Below are positions 16,451 through 24,541 of a stretch of DNA of 64,000 nucleotides, piece by piece (position 1 is the stretch's first letter; each line of letters starts with the position of its first letter). The translations under genes were made by a program, and so were the position numbers. Below the pieces are notes generated by a model. That model was not told where the DNA came from and made no database searches. It was given only the letters and a program-made list of their open reading frames with translations. Origin of the DNA: Methylocystis rosea SV97 (GTDB taxonomy: Bacteria > Pseudomonadota > Alphaproteobacteria > Rhizobiales > Beijerinckiaceae); assembly GCF_000372845.1 (NCBI RefSeq), contig NZ_KB889963.1, positions 1 through 64,000 on the forward strand, written 5' to 3'.

Positions 16451-18274
16451 CTACTGAATCTTAGAAATAGCCCGTAGAAGTTGCTCTTCGTGTACGACGA
16501 GGAAGCGCGGCTTTGCTGTTCGTTTTCCACCTACACTCAATTCGACTCGCAATTGAGTCGTTACTGGTCCTCCATCGCTCGCTGGGAGCAATTTCATTTT
16601 AAGGAGCCAGGATACGAAGGCTCGCGCCGAAGCCTCTCCGAATTGAATCTCTAGCGCCTCCTTTCTGAAGCCTATGACACGCGTGCCGTCCAAGACTGTC
16701 CTAACTCCAAAGAGCACTCTCGACGCATCAACCACAACTCTCCCTTCGCTAGAAGGTTCGTGAAGGCCATCGCCGCTTTGGAGTCGATTGGCGACATCCT
16801 TAAGAACTTTGCGAAGATCCCGTGAGGAGCTCGTTCGAAAACGTTTCGAACGAATGTGGAGCGTTTTAACCGCATCGTACACGGGCACTTCCCCAAATGG
16901 CAGCAATTTCGCTTCAACTGCGATTTTCCCTGCGGCATAGATGAGGGCAAACTTCCGCGCTACTCGCTCTTCAATGCCAGGACTTGCCTGCGCGCGGTCG
17001 AGGTAAAAACGTGACCAATATCGCAGCCGGACCGTTCGATCTTTCTCCAGCAAGTAATTGATCCACGCCGGTAGAAACGAGCCGTATGCCCCAAGCAGAT
17101 TCCTTTCCAATTTGTTGACGTACTCCGAGGATTCATTCACCGAGTCCTTTGCCAGGCGGTCGAATATCCCCCCGCCGCCAATAGACGGCACGGGGATATC
17201 GATGAAACGCACGGCGTCTTGAGCATCCCATCCTCGTGAGGACGGAACCATTTCAGCTCCCTTTGAGTTACTGGTGCTCAAAACGATGGTGCTCCACCGT
17301 TCGTCGGGAAGACTGTCCTGCACCACCGAAGAACGAGCAGTGGAAGTTCCTTCCGGCAGCATATGGATGATGCGTTCAATCAGCAGAGCGCGCTCGCGAA
17401 CGGGAGCCTTTTCGGCGCCATTTAGCACGAACAGAAGATCATTGTGCTGAGCGGCTGCCTCTTCCAATGCCCTGTTCTTTAAGTCCCAGCCGCGGATAGA
17501 ATCTGGGGATGCTATCGCGGACATCGCCGCGCGTGCGACGGTCGTTTTTCCGACGCTGCTTTCACCGACAAGATTGAAAACTGCAAGTTCTGGTAGGTTT
17601 GCGAAGCGTGCGAGCGGAGCGGCGGCAGCGCAGCACAAGCCGAAAGTGAGATAGTTTGAGTGCTTCGCAAAAGATGCCACCTCATCCTGCCAAGCCTCCA
17701 ACGTTCCGCACATCCTTCCCAACCCGCTGCTTGATCGCGCGCTCCATCGAAAAGGTGCACTCTTCGGTATGGTGAAGTGCGGCGTCACGAACACGGATGG
17801 CGAATGCTCGCTGTCGGCAGAACGCCACTTCCAACCGGGCTTTGCAGCTTTGACGCAAAAGCCCGCCGGAGCCGAAGCGATGACGCGCTCAATGAATTGA
17901 ATCGCGGTTCTGGGCAGTTCGGGGAGAGCTGTAGTGAATCCGCGCAATTCGCGGTACATTTGACTCACCGTGTAGCTGTTGGGAATCTCGTGCCGACTCT
18001 CACCGCCCTCGCCATCAGGAAATCGGAATTCAATCGATAGCAAGCCTTTTGCTTCATCACGAAGGCGTATCGCCGACCACCCCTTTAGAGGGATCGCCGT
18101 TGTTGAAGTCGGAATCGAGTGGACCGGCCTTTTCGCAGGCGCCTTTAGAGCAAGCCTTGGCCTGGCGACCGCAGTTGCGGCCTTTGAGCCAACACTTCCC
18201 TTGATATTCTTCGGAGAGGCTTGGCGCTGAACCTTCTTGATTAGTTTGCTGGTTCGGGATGATTTGCCGTTCAT
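16451..18274 (-). CDS. DUF927 domain ATPase (mobile-element replication helicase-like)
   Basis: A 607-residue protein with a basic, disordered first 55 residues, then a DUF927 region. The Walker A is VGESSVGKTTVARAA near residue 237 and an acidic Walker B-like LLFVLNGAEKA follows. DUF927 proteins accompany integrases and primases on genomic islands and plasmids and are thought to act as replicative or transfer ATPases. GAGA lies before the ATG. Downstream of the Rep-like and AlpA genes on the same strand, it fits the replication module of the integrated element ending at the integrase (22584). Confidence 0.82.
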   Translation of the reverse strand: MNGKSSRTSKLIKKVQRQASPKNIKGSVGSKAATAVARPRLALKAPAKRPVHSIPTSTTAIPLKGWSAIRLRDEAKGLLSIEFRFPDGEGGESRHEIPNSYTVSQMYRELRGFTTALPELPRTAIQFIERVIASAPAGFCVKAAKPGWKWRSADSEHSPSVFVTPHFTIPKSAPFRWSARSSSGLGRMCGTLEAWQDEVASFAKHSNYLTFGLCCAAAAPLARFANLPELAVFNLVGESSVGKTTVARAAMSAIASPDSIRGWDLKNRALEEAAAQHNDLLFVLNGAEKAPVRERALLIERIIHMLPEGTSTARSSVVQDSLPDERWSTIVLSTSNSKGAEMVPSSRGWDAQDAVRFIDIPVPSIGGGGIFDRLAKDSVNESSEYVNKLERNLLGAYGSFLPAWINYLLEKDRTVRLRYWSRFYLDRAQASPGIEERVARKFALIYAAGKIAVEAKLLPFGEVPVYDAVKTLHIRSKRFRTSSSRDLRKVLKDVANRLQSGDGLHEPSSEGRVVVDASRVLFGVRTVLDGTRVIGFRKEALEIQFGEASARAFVSWLLKMKLLPASDGGPVTTQLRVELSVGGKRTAKPRFLVVHEEQLLRAISKIQ

Positions 18275-18385
18275 GACGTTTCTCGCATTTGGAAATGGAA
18301 GGAGAGGTGAGGCGGTGAGGCAAGGCGGTTCTGCCTCAATGCCTCACCCGGCGTTGATCAAAACGATGGTCGGCCGCCTATGGCG

Positions 18386-19240
18386 CTAACGCTGTGTAGC
18401 CATACGTTTTCGGCCAATGTCATGAGTTGATGAGGCACATGTGCGCGACGATTTCAGCTGCCGACTGCTTGCGCCGAGATTGATCGATATGATGCGGTCG
18501 AGAGCGCTGTATCTGCCCAACCACATCAGAGATTCAACCTGTTGTTCGCGCTTCAGCCAGTGCTTCGTCGGGTAGGCCTTTCCGCTACTCGTCGCGTAGC
18601 GAACTGTGCGGGTTGGCCTCGGTTTGAAGACGTAGCTAATCTGACGGCTTCGATCCCGAACAGTCACCCCACGCACTGGGATAGGAGCCTGCGCTCCGGA
18701 CTCAAGAGTGGCTTTAAGCGCACGCGTTAGACCCTCAGAGCCTTCCACGGGCGTAACCATGTGAATGTGTGGAGACCACTCTTCCTTACCGGTACGACGA
18801 TCGATGGAGTGACAAAGGTCTATGAACCCAAGCGCCTTTAGATCTCTGAATCCGGCGGTGCTCAACCATTCGCGCGTTAGAATTCGAATGGATTTGAAGC
18901 TGATGGAGTCAAGGGCGCCTAGAGGGCGCTGAAACGCCGGTGAAATGAGCGCGAAAGACTTTAGCGGCGTCGGTTCGGGCCACAACCTGTCGACGCGCTC
19001 GACGAGGAAACGCTTTGCGGCTGTCCCACACATAAGACACGCCGCCGAACCGCAGCGATGACCCGGATCGCAGTTCTCAAGAATATCGGCGAGAGATTCT
19101 CTGCCTTCTTCGTCTCCAAAGGAAGAGGTGCGGAGGGCGTCGACGCATTCGAGGACGTGCTCCTTTAGTTCGGCCGCAGTCGGCTCACCCCGCGAGCCTG
19201 TTCCGGCGTAGTGTTTCTCATCGAGTGTGTTGTTGAACAT
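18386..19240 (-). CDS. Rep-like replication initiation protein (putative HUH type)
   Basis: The 284-residue protein has a zinc-like cysteine group (GHRCGSAACLMCG), then ALISPAF as a motif-I-like strand, WSPHIHMVTP carrying the H-x-H of HUH endonucleases, and YVFKPRPTR as a possible catalytic Tyr segment. This order matches rolling-circle Rep proteins, which nick one strand at an origin. No origin hairpin was identified. An upstream in-frame GTG at 19252 is possible. It lies between the AlpA-like and DUF927 genes, consistent with an element replication operon. Confidence 0.6.
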   Translation of the reverse strand: MFNNTLDEKHYAGTGSRGEPTAAELKEHVLECVDALRTSSFGDEEGRESLADILENCDPGHRCGSAACLMCGTAAKRFLVERVDRLWPEPTPLKSFALISPAFQRPLGALDSISFKSIRILTREWLSTAGFRDLKALGFIDLCHSIDRRTGKEEWSPHIHMVTPVEGSEGLTRALKATLESGAQAPIPVRGVTVRDRSRQISYVFKPRPTRTVRYATSSGKAYPTKHWLKREQQVESLMWLGRYSALDRIISINLGASSRQLKSSRTCASSTHDIGRKRMATQR

Positions 19241-19339
19241 GGTGCTTCTCACTTGGTTGGAGTTTGCGCATAGCTTCGCCGTCGACCATTTTTCAGATCG
19301 CTGACAGAGCTATGGCTTCAGTTTTGGAGGCTTAGGTGA

Positions 19340-19618
19340 TCATTCGTCGCAGCGCGCGACTGGTAACGTTCGGTCGATTGGACGCGCCTCAAGCACTTGG
19401 TCTGAATTGCACCCGGAATTCGATATCGACGCGACGAGTTCGCGGATACCGTTAACGTCCCACGCGCACGAACGCGGACCGATTTTGACTGGCTTAGGGA
19501 AGCGTCCCGAACGAACGCCGGCCCACCACGTTGATCGGCTCACCGGTATCGGCCCGCGAGGCGATATTACTTGCTTTAACCGCACGAAACCGAATGCGGG
19601 CAGTTCATCCTTAGACAT
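19340..19618 (-). CDS. AlpA-like excisionase/regulator
   Basis: A 92-residue protein with a MerR-like winged helix-turn-helix: FVRLKQVISPRGPIPVSRST, WWAGVRSGRFPKPVKIGPR, and WDVNGIRELV. This layout is diagnostic of AlpA proteins, which control integrase expression and excision of P4-like satellites and islands. AGGAGG lies 6 bases before the ATG, an excellent ribosome site. Upstream is the IS110 relic, which now separates it from the cargo gene and integrase. Confidence 0.88.
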   Translation of the reverse strand: MSKDELPAFGFVRLKQVISPRGPIPVSRSTWWAGVRSGRFPKPVKIGPRSCAWDVNGIRELVASISNSGCNSDQVLEARPIDRTLPVARCDE

Positions 19619-19739
19619 CTGCTACCTCCTGTTCGACGAGGACTACGGGGCGGCGCAATACTCTGCCACGAGCGGCGGCGTTGTGCTGCTGCGTGGCGGC
19701 GCAAAACCCGGCGACCTTTTTACCGACCTCGGTTTTGGA

Positions 19740-20607
19740 ACGAGAGACAGTTCTCGGCCGACTAGGTCCTTCCAAGAGTGACCTATCGCGCCGATCGCCG
19801 AGCCGCGCAGCCGTGATGGAGCGCGTCGCCGCCAGCGATCCGGACGACATCGGCCGATGCATCGAGGAATTCGCAGGCGAGATCGGCCGACTTGGTCTCG
19901 AAGAGGGTCCGCTGGCACCCGGCATTTCGGCGGACTAGCCGAACGCGGTCTGCCCGTCATTTGCATCGAGGTCCGCCAAATGAAGGCCTTCGCAAAGGCT
20001 TCGCCTATCAAGACGGATAGGCGTGACGCACAATCGACTGCGCAAGCGATGCGCACAGGCCTTCAAGATCGCCCATGTCAAAACTAACTAGAGCCAGCGC
20101 ATCAGACTGCTCTTGCGTCACCGCCAGGCGATGGTCCGACGCAACAAGGATCTCATCAACACCGTGCGCGGCACGCTGAAGGCTTTCGGCATTCGCACCG
20201 GAGTCGGAAAGAACACACTGTTCGCAAGGCGCGTCCGTGAGGCGATCGATGACAAGAAGATCCTGGCCATGACGGAGTCGCTGCTCGCCGCCTACGAGGA
20301 CGGCCTGCGGACGCTGGCGAAGCTCGGCGAGAGGGTGCCTGCTATCGTGAAGAAAAATATAATTTGTCGCCGCCTCATGACCGTTACCGCTGTGAGGCCT
20401 GTGGTCGCACTCACATTCCCCACCGGCGTCGATGTCGCTCATCGCTTCGACAAATCCAGGCTCGTGGCGGCCGTGTTCGGTCTCACGGCCAGGGCGCACG
20501 CTTCCGGCGAAGTCGAGCAGGTCGGGCGGACCACGAAATGCGACTACGCCATGGTCCGTGCGCTACTCTACGAAGCCGCCCACGTCATGATGACGCGCTG
20601 CCGCACA
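19740..20607 (+). pseudogene. Decayed IS110-family transposase
   Basis: Three reading frames must be joined to recover an IS110 transposase. The first part (to about 19925) ends IGRLGLEEGPLAPG; the second (about 19930-20085) reads AERGLPVICIEVRQMKAF and KTDRRDAQSTAQAMRTGL, the DEDD-domain core; the third reads RHRQAMVRRNKDLINTVRG to FDKSRLVAAVFGLTARAH and CDYAMVRALLYEAAHVM, the transposase_20 domain. At least two frameshifts and an in-frame TAG (in VKTN-stop-SQR) inactivate it. The 3' end breaks off at about 20607, against the stop of the convergent cargo gene. Confidence 0.85.
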
Positions 20608-20608
20608 G

Positions 20609-21406
20609 CTACGTTAACCCCCCGTCGTCTTGCGGCACGTACCGTGTGATCGCGTCAATGACGCCCTGAGGGAAGGTTCGCGGTTCTTCAGTGAATGGGA
20701 CGACTGGAACGTCCAGGAGTTCATAGATGTAGCCGCATTTAACGAGTTTTGCTGCAATATGGTTGTAGTGACTAAATAGCTCTCGGAGCAGTGTTCGATC
20801 TTGGGCGCTCTGATACAGTTGCTTTCCAAAGTCGTATCCAAGAGAGAAATCTGGGAAAATGCAGTCATACCCGTCTTTCATCAGATATATAAAAATCGCA
20901 CTATCCTTGAATTTTGACCATATGGCCTTCGTTCTTGTGGGAGCGAATTTGATACCGCCGGTCTGGCACAAAATGCTTCTTGCCATGGTGTTGCCGCCGC
21001 GACTTTTGGAGTCGTATTCGCCCTGAGAAAAAATATAAGAAAAGCTGATTATTTGTTCAACGACGTGGCTTTGTTCTACGGCTTTTCTTAGCTCTGCTGA
21101 TACAACTACACGATCAAGATCGAAATATGCTAGGCGTGGCCTAGCTTCATTACTAGTATAATAATCGACTATCTTTAGAATCCGCCTCTCAAGCGAACGC
21201 CGCGACTCTGGATTTTTAGTTGCAGTACGTTTCGAGTTCAGCGTTCGGAGCAAGGTTACAAGCGTTCGTGTGCGCCCGGCTTTATACAACCAACGGTGCT
21301 TCGGTCCGTATATCCAGCACTGAAACTCCATTAACTTCAGCGCGGCCATATCAACATCGGTGCTTTCGCTGGTCAGGATTTCAGCGGTCGTTGCTAGGTC
21401 AAACAT
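20609..21406 (-). CDS. Unknown AT-richer cargo protein of the integrated element
   Basis: A 265-residue soluble protein with no recognised motif; it is rich in Tyr, Lys and Ile compared with its neighbours (for example IFIYLMKDGYDCIFPDFSLG and HVVEQIISFSYIFSQGEYDS). Base composition is visibly lower in GC than the flanking genes, a sign of recent transfer. Its start overlaps the integrase stop by 13 bp, so it is probably cotranscribed with the integrase. In that cargo position, toxin, abortive-infection or anti-phage functions are common, but nothing in the sequence proves this. Confidence 0.7.
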   Translation of the reverse strand: MFDLATTAEILTSESTDVDMAALKLMEFQCWIYGPKHRWLYKAGRTRTLVTLLRTLNSKRTATKNPESRRSLERRILKIVDYYTSNEARPRLAYFDLDRVVVSAELRKAVEQSHVVEQIISFSYIFSQGEYDSKSRGGNTMARSILCQTGGIKFAPTRTKAIWSKFKDSAIFIYLMKDGYDCIFPDFSLGYDFGKQLYQSAQDRTLLRELFSHYNHIAAKLVKCGYIYELLDVPVVPFTEEPRTFPQGVIDAITRYVPQDDGGLT

Positions 21407-22584
21407 TGATCACTCGCCAGTAATTGCGACCAACTTTCCATAAGGTCACGACGTCTGTCGAACAAATCGGTCCGACGATAAGCCGCTTCAACCTTGTTGC
21501 TAACCGTGTGGGCAAGCGCCATTTCGCATATTTCGCGCGAGTAGCTCGTGCGTTCGGCAGCCCAGTCCCTAAATGAAGACCGAAAGCCGTGAACTGTAAA
21601 CGGCACGTCCATCCTCCGGAGCATCATATTGAAGACCATGTTCGACATCGGACGAGCGATCGTTCTCCCCGGAAAAATAAATTCGCTTCCTGCGCTCAGC
21701 AACCTGGCTCTTTCCAGGATATCAAGACATCGACTGCTTAGTGGCACTCTATGGGCTCTCCCCGCTTTCATTCGATCAGCCGGTATCGTCCAGACATGTC
21801 CAGGTTTGTCGATCTCCCGCCATTTCGCGCCCAGCACCTCGCCGGTGCGGGCTGCGGTGAGGATAAGGAACTCGATCGCCAAGCGCGTAATTTCGCCCTG
21901 GTCGGCTGCGCCTTGAAGTCGCGCAACAAAGGCGGGAACTTCGGCGAAAGGCATCGCAGCGTGATGCTCATTCCGATCACGTTGCTTCGGCAGCCCCTTG
22001 GCGACTCCTTCGACGGGGTTGTCGCCCGTCCGATATCCGGCCGCCTTGGCCCAGCTCAATACGGTGCCGATTCTCTGACGAACGCGGCGCGCTGTCTCAG
22101 GCTTCGATAGCCAGATCGGGGAGAGGACACGTAGGACGTGGGGACTGTCGACTTCGTTGATCGGCATGTCGCCGATGGATGGAAAAGCATATTGCCGCAG
22201 CGTGTTCATCCACTGCGATGCGTGCTTCGAGTTCTTCCAGCTCGGAAAGTGCTCATCAAAGACCCGCCCGGCAGCCTCACTAAAGGTCGGCGGTTTGGCC
22301 TCCACTCTTCGCTTCTCGGCAAGGGGATCGCCGCCTTCACGAGCGCGCTTCCGGTAGCTGAGCGCCTTTTCCCGCGCCTCGGCCAGCGAAACGAGGCTGG
22401 TTCCCCCAAGACCAATGTCGCGTCTGCGGCCCTGCACGACCGTTCGCAACATCCACCTCTTGGCGCCGGATGGATCGACGACCAGATAAAGGCCATTGCC
22501 ATCGGCGTATCGTCCCGGCTCCCTGAGAGATCGAATCTTAAGCGCGGAGAGAGCTTTTTCCGGATGCTTTCCTTGCTTCGGCAT
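21394..22584 (-). CDS. int: P4-type tyrosine integrase
   Basis: The 396-residue protein begins with a DUF4102 arm-binding domain (LREPGRYADGNGLYLVVDPS and SLAEAREKA), followed by a SAM-like core-binding domain and a catalytic domain with Arg in ILTAARTGEVLGAKW, VHGFRSSFRDW (H-x-x-R), ALAHT and the Tyr of AAYRRTDLFDRRR. Such integrases insert islands and satellites into tRNA or protein-gene 3' ends. The ATG at 22584 is preceded by a GGCGGAGG stretch. Its start lies 263 bp from the orphan sodC fragment, a plausible attachment site. Confidence 0.93.
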   Translation of the reverse strand: MPKQGKHPEKALSALKIRSLREPGRYADGNGLYLVVDPSGAKRWMLRTVVQGRRRDIGLGGTSLVSLAEAREKALSYRKRAREGGDPLAEKRRVEAKPPTFSEAAGRVFDEHFPSWKNSKHASQWMNTLRQYAFPSIGDMPINEVDSPHVLRVLSPIWLSKPETARRVRQRIGTVLSWAKAAGYRTGDNPVEGVAKGLPKQRDRNEHHAAMPFAEVPAFVARLQGAADQGEITRLAIEFLILTAARTGEVLGAKWREIDKPGHVWTIPADRMKAGRAHRVPLSSRCLDILERARLLSAGSEFIFPGRTIARPMSNMVFNMMLRRMDVPFTVHGFRSSFRDWAAERTSYSREICEMALAHTVSNKVEAAYRRTDLFDRRRDLMESWSQLLASDQCLT

Positions 22585-22846
22585 GCCTCCGCCTAACTCA
22601 GATACCCCACATTTTAGCCCATATCCTATTCCGGCTTCAATAGGACCGCAACAAACTTGCCTGGACGACGATAAAGCACGTACAATCAATTGATTCAGAT
22701 GCTTGTGATACAGTCCTGGACTAACCTGGAATCTATGAAGGCGGTCACCCCTTCCGCCACTCAGCAGAGACAGCCGCCTATCCGCTTTTAAGCCCGGCTT
22801 ACCCGAGCGCCCGCGTCACATCAGCGACTGCCCGCGCGACGCTGCG
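22585..22846. other. Integrase upstream region
   Basis: No gene is seen between the integrase start and the sodC fragment. The sequence has short AT-richer stretches around 22600-22720. A short segment near 22742-22760 vaguely resembles a tRNA 3' end but no cloverleaf can be drawn. It probably holds integrase promoter and arm-binding sites. Confidence 0.4.
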
Positions 22847-22918
22847 CTATTTCAGCACGGCGCAGGCGACGCGTGCGCCGGCGCGGCCAATCGGCTGCGA
22901 CATGTGGTCGTCGGGGCT
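22847..22918. repeat. Orphan copy of the sodC 3' end (candidate attachment site)
   Basis: These 72 bp match 29412-29483, the last 24 codons of sodC including the stop, at 70 of 72 positions and in the same orientation. Similarity ends abruptly on both sides. Here no sodC 5' part is attached. A repeat starting exactly at a gene's stop codon, near an integrase, is the usual signature of att duplication. Confidence 0.85.
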
Positions 22919-22960
22919 TCGCCTAACTTTGATTTCGCATTTTGCGCGGCGCCGGTCATC

Positions 22961-24541
22961 CTAGTGAGGCATGTCCGGATCGCGATTCCACCAACCGCCG
23001 CCGAGCGCCATGAAAAGCGCCGCGGTGTCGGCCAGACGCGTCGCCTCGGCCTGCACGCGCAACAATGAGGCGCTGAAGTAGATCCGCTGGGCGGTAAACA
23101 CGGCGATCTGCGAGACCTGGCCATACTTCAATTGCATGCGCACGATATCAAGGCTGCGCTTCGCCGCGTCTTCGCTCTTGCGAGCGGTTTCGACCGCCCT
23201 GGCGTCCACCTGCAGGGAGCGCAGCGCGTCGGCGACGTTCTGAAAAGCATTGATGACCGTGCTGCGATATTGCGCGTCGGCCTGCTCCAGAGCCGCGACG
23301 GCCGAACGTTCCTTGTTCAACAGCGTCATGCCGTCGAAAAGCGGCTGCGCGGCGTTGGCGGCAAGCGTGTAGAACCCTGTGCCGGGCGCAAAGAGCTGCG
23401 CGGCATGAAAGGCGCTGGCGCCGAGATTGGCGGAGAGCGTGATATTCGGCAGCCGGCTGGCCCGCGCGATGCCGACCGCGGCGGTCGCGGCATGAAGATT
23501 GGCCTCGGCGGCGCGAATGTCCGGACGTTGCGCGACGAGCATCGAGGGCACGCTCACCGGAACTGTTCCCGGCAGCTTCAGCTGCGAGAGCCTGAATTTC
23601 TGTTCGATCTCGTCAAAGGAGAACCGGCCGGCGAGAGCGGTCAGGAGGTCGCGCTGGAGCGCGAGCTGCTTTTCAAGCGGCGGCAGCGCCTGCTCGGCCT
23701 GTGCGAGCGCCGCCTCCTGCGCAACGACATCGGCTTTGGCGATCGAGCCAAACGAATATTGCCGGTTCAGGATTTCGAGCGAGTCCTTCAGGATCGCAAT
23801 GATGTTCTTCGTCGCCTCGATCTGTCCGCGGATCGACGCCTCTTGAATGGCGGCGACGACGACATTCGAGGTAAGCGCCAGCCGCGCCCCCTCCAACTGA
23901 AACCCCGCCTGTTGGGTCTGCGCCTCGAGCGACTCCAGCGTTCGCCGGTTTAGGCCCCAGATGTCCGGCGCATAGCTGATCGAGAGCTGCTTCAGGAAGA
24001 GGCCGTAAGGCGCGTTAGGATTGGTCGTGAGCGGGCTCGGAGTCGGCTGCCCCGTGACGAGGTTATAGGGGCTCGGGTAGAACTGGTTGAACAGCGACTG
24101 GTTGATGGCGCTGAGCGCGCGGTTGTTCGACTGAAGGTTCTGGCTTTCGGTGGCGAGGATCCCGACCTGAGGCAGGAGCACGCCGCGTTGCGCTTCGGCG
24201 TTGAAATAAGCGACGCCAATCGCCGCCTCGGCCGCTTCGAGCGACGGATTATGTTCGAGCGCGTCGCGCACGAGCGTATCGAGCGGCTTTGAGCGATAAA
24301 GCGCCCACCAATCCGCCGGAATGTCGCGTCCTTGAACGAAACGCTGGCCCGAGCCAGGGGAAGCTGTGCCTTCGGGCGTGAAATGCGGCGCGTCCGGGCC
24401 AAGCGGCTGGACAAAATCAGGGCCGACCATGCAACCGGCGAGCGATGCGGCGAGCCACGCAAGAGTTGCGACGCACATCATGGACGCGGCGCCGGTTCCT
24501 TGCGTGCAGATGTCGCTCGTCTTGCCCATGCAGCGGATCAT
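22961..24541 (-). CDS. RND efflux outer-membrane lipoprotein (NodT/OprM type)
   Basis: The protein of about 526 residues has a lipoprotein signal (LAWLAASLAGC with the lipobox Cys) followed by MVGPDFVQP, the typical start of NodT-family channels. Two OEP repeats follow (SLEAAEAAIGVAYFNAEAQ and DIRAAEANLHAATAAVGIAR). It forms the trimeric outer-membrane exit duct of the pump encoded upstream. The ATG at 24541 overlaps the permease stop (TGATG), so translation is coupled; later in-frame Met codons are also possible starts. The last two residues lie about 40 bp from the sodC repeat. Confidence 0.92.
   Translation of the reverse strand: MIRCMGKTSDICTQGTGAASMMCVATLAWLAASLAGCMVGPDFVQPLGPDAPHFTPEGTASPGSGQRFVQGRDIPADWWALYRSKPLDTLVRDALEHNPSLEAAEAAIGVAYFNAEAQRGVLLPQVGILATESQNLQSNNRALSAINQSLFNQFYPSPYNLVTGQPTPSPLTTNPNAPYGLFLKQLSISYAPDIWGLNRRTLESLEAQTQQAGFQLEGARLALTSNVVVAAIQEASIRGQIEATKNIIAILKDSLEILNRQYSFGSIAKADVVAQEAALAQAEQALPPLEKQLALQRDLLTALAGRFSFDEIEQKFRLSQLKLPGTVPVSVPSMLVAQRPDIRAAEANLHAATAAVGIARASRLPNITLSANLGASAFHAAQLFAPGTGFYTLAANAAQPLFDGMTLLNKERSAVAALEQADAQYRSTVINAFQNVADALRSLQVDARAVETARKSEDAAKRSLDIVRMQLKYGQVSQIAVFTAQRIYFSASLLRVQAEATRLADTAALFMALGGGWWNRDPDMPH

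Noticed and set aside
22742-22760. Possible tRNA 3' end next to the integrase
   Set aside because: No upstream cloverleaf on either strand; the sodC repeat is a much better attachment-site candidate.
23132-23953. 273-codon plus-strand frame
   Set aside because: Antisense shadow of the outer-membrane lipoprotein gene.
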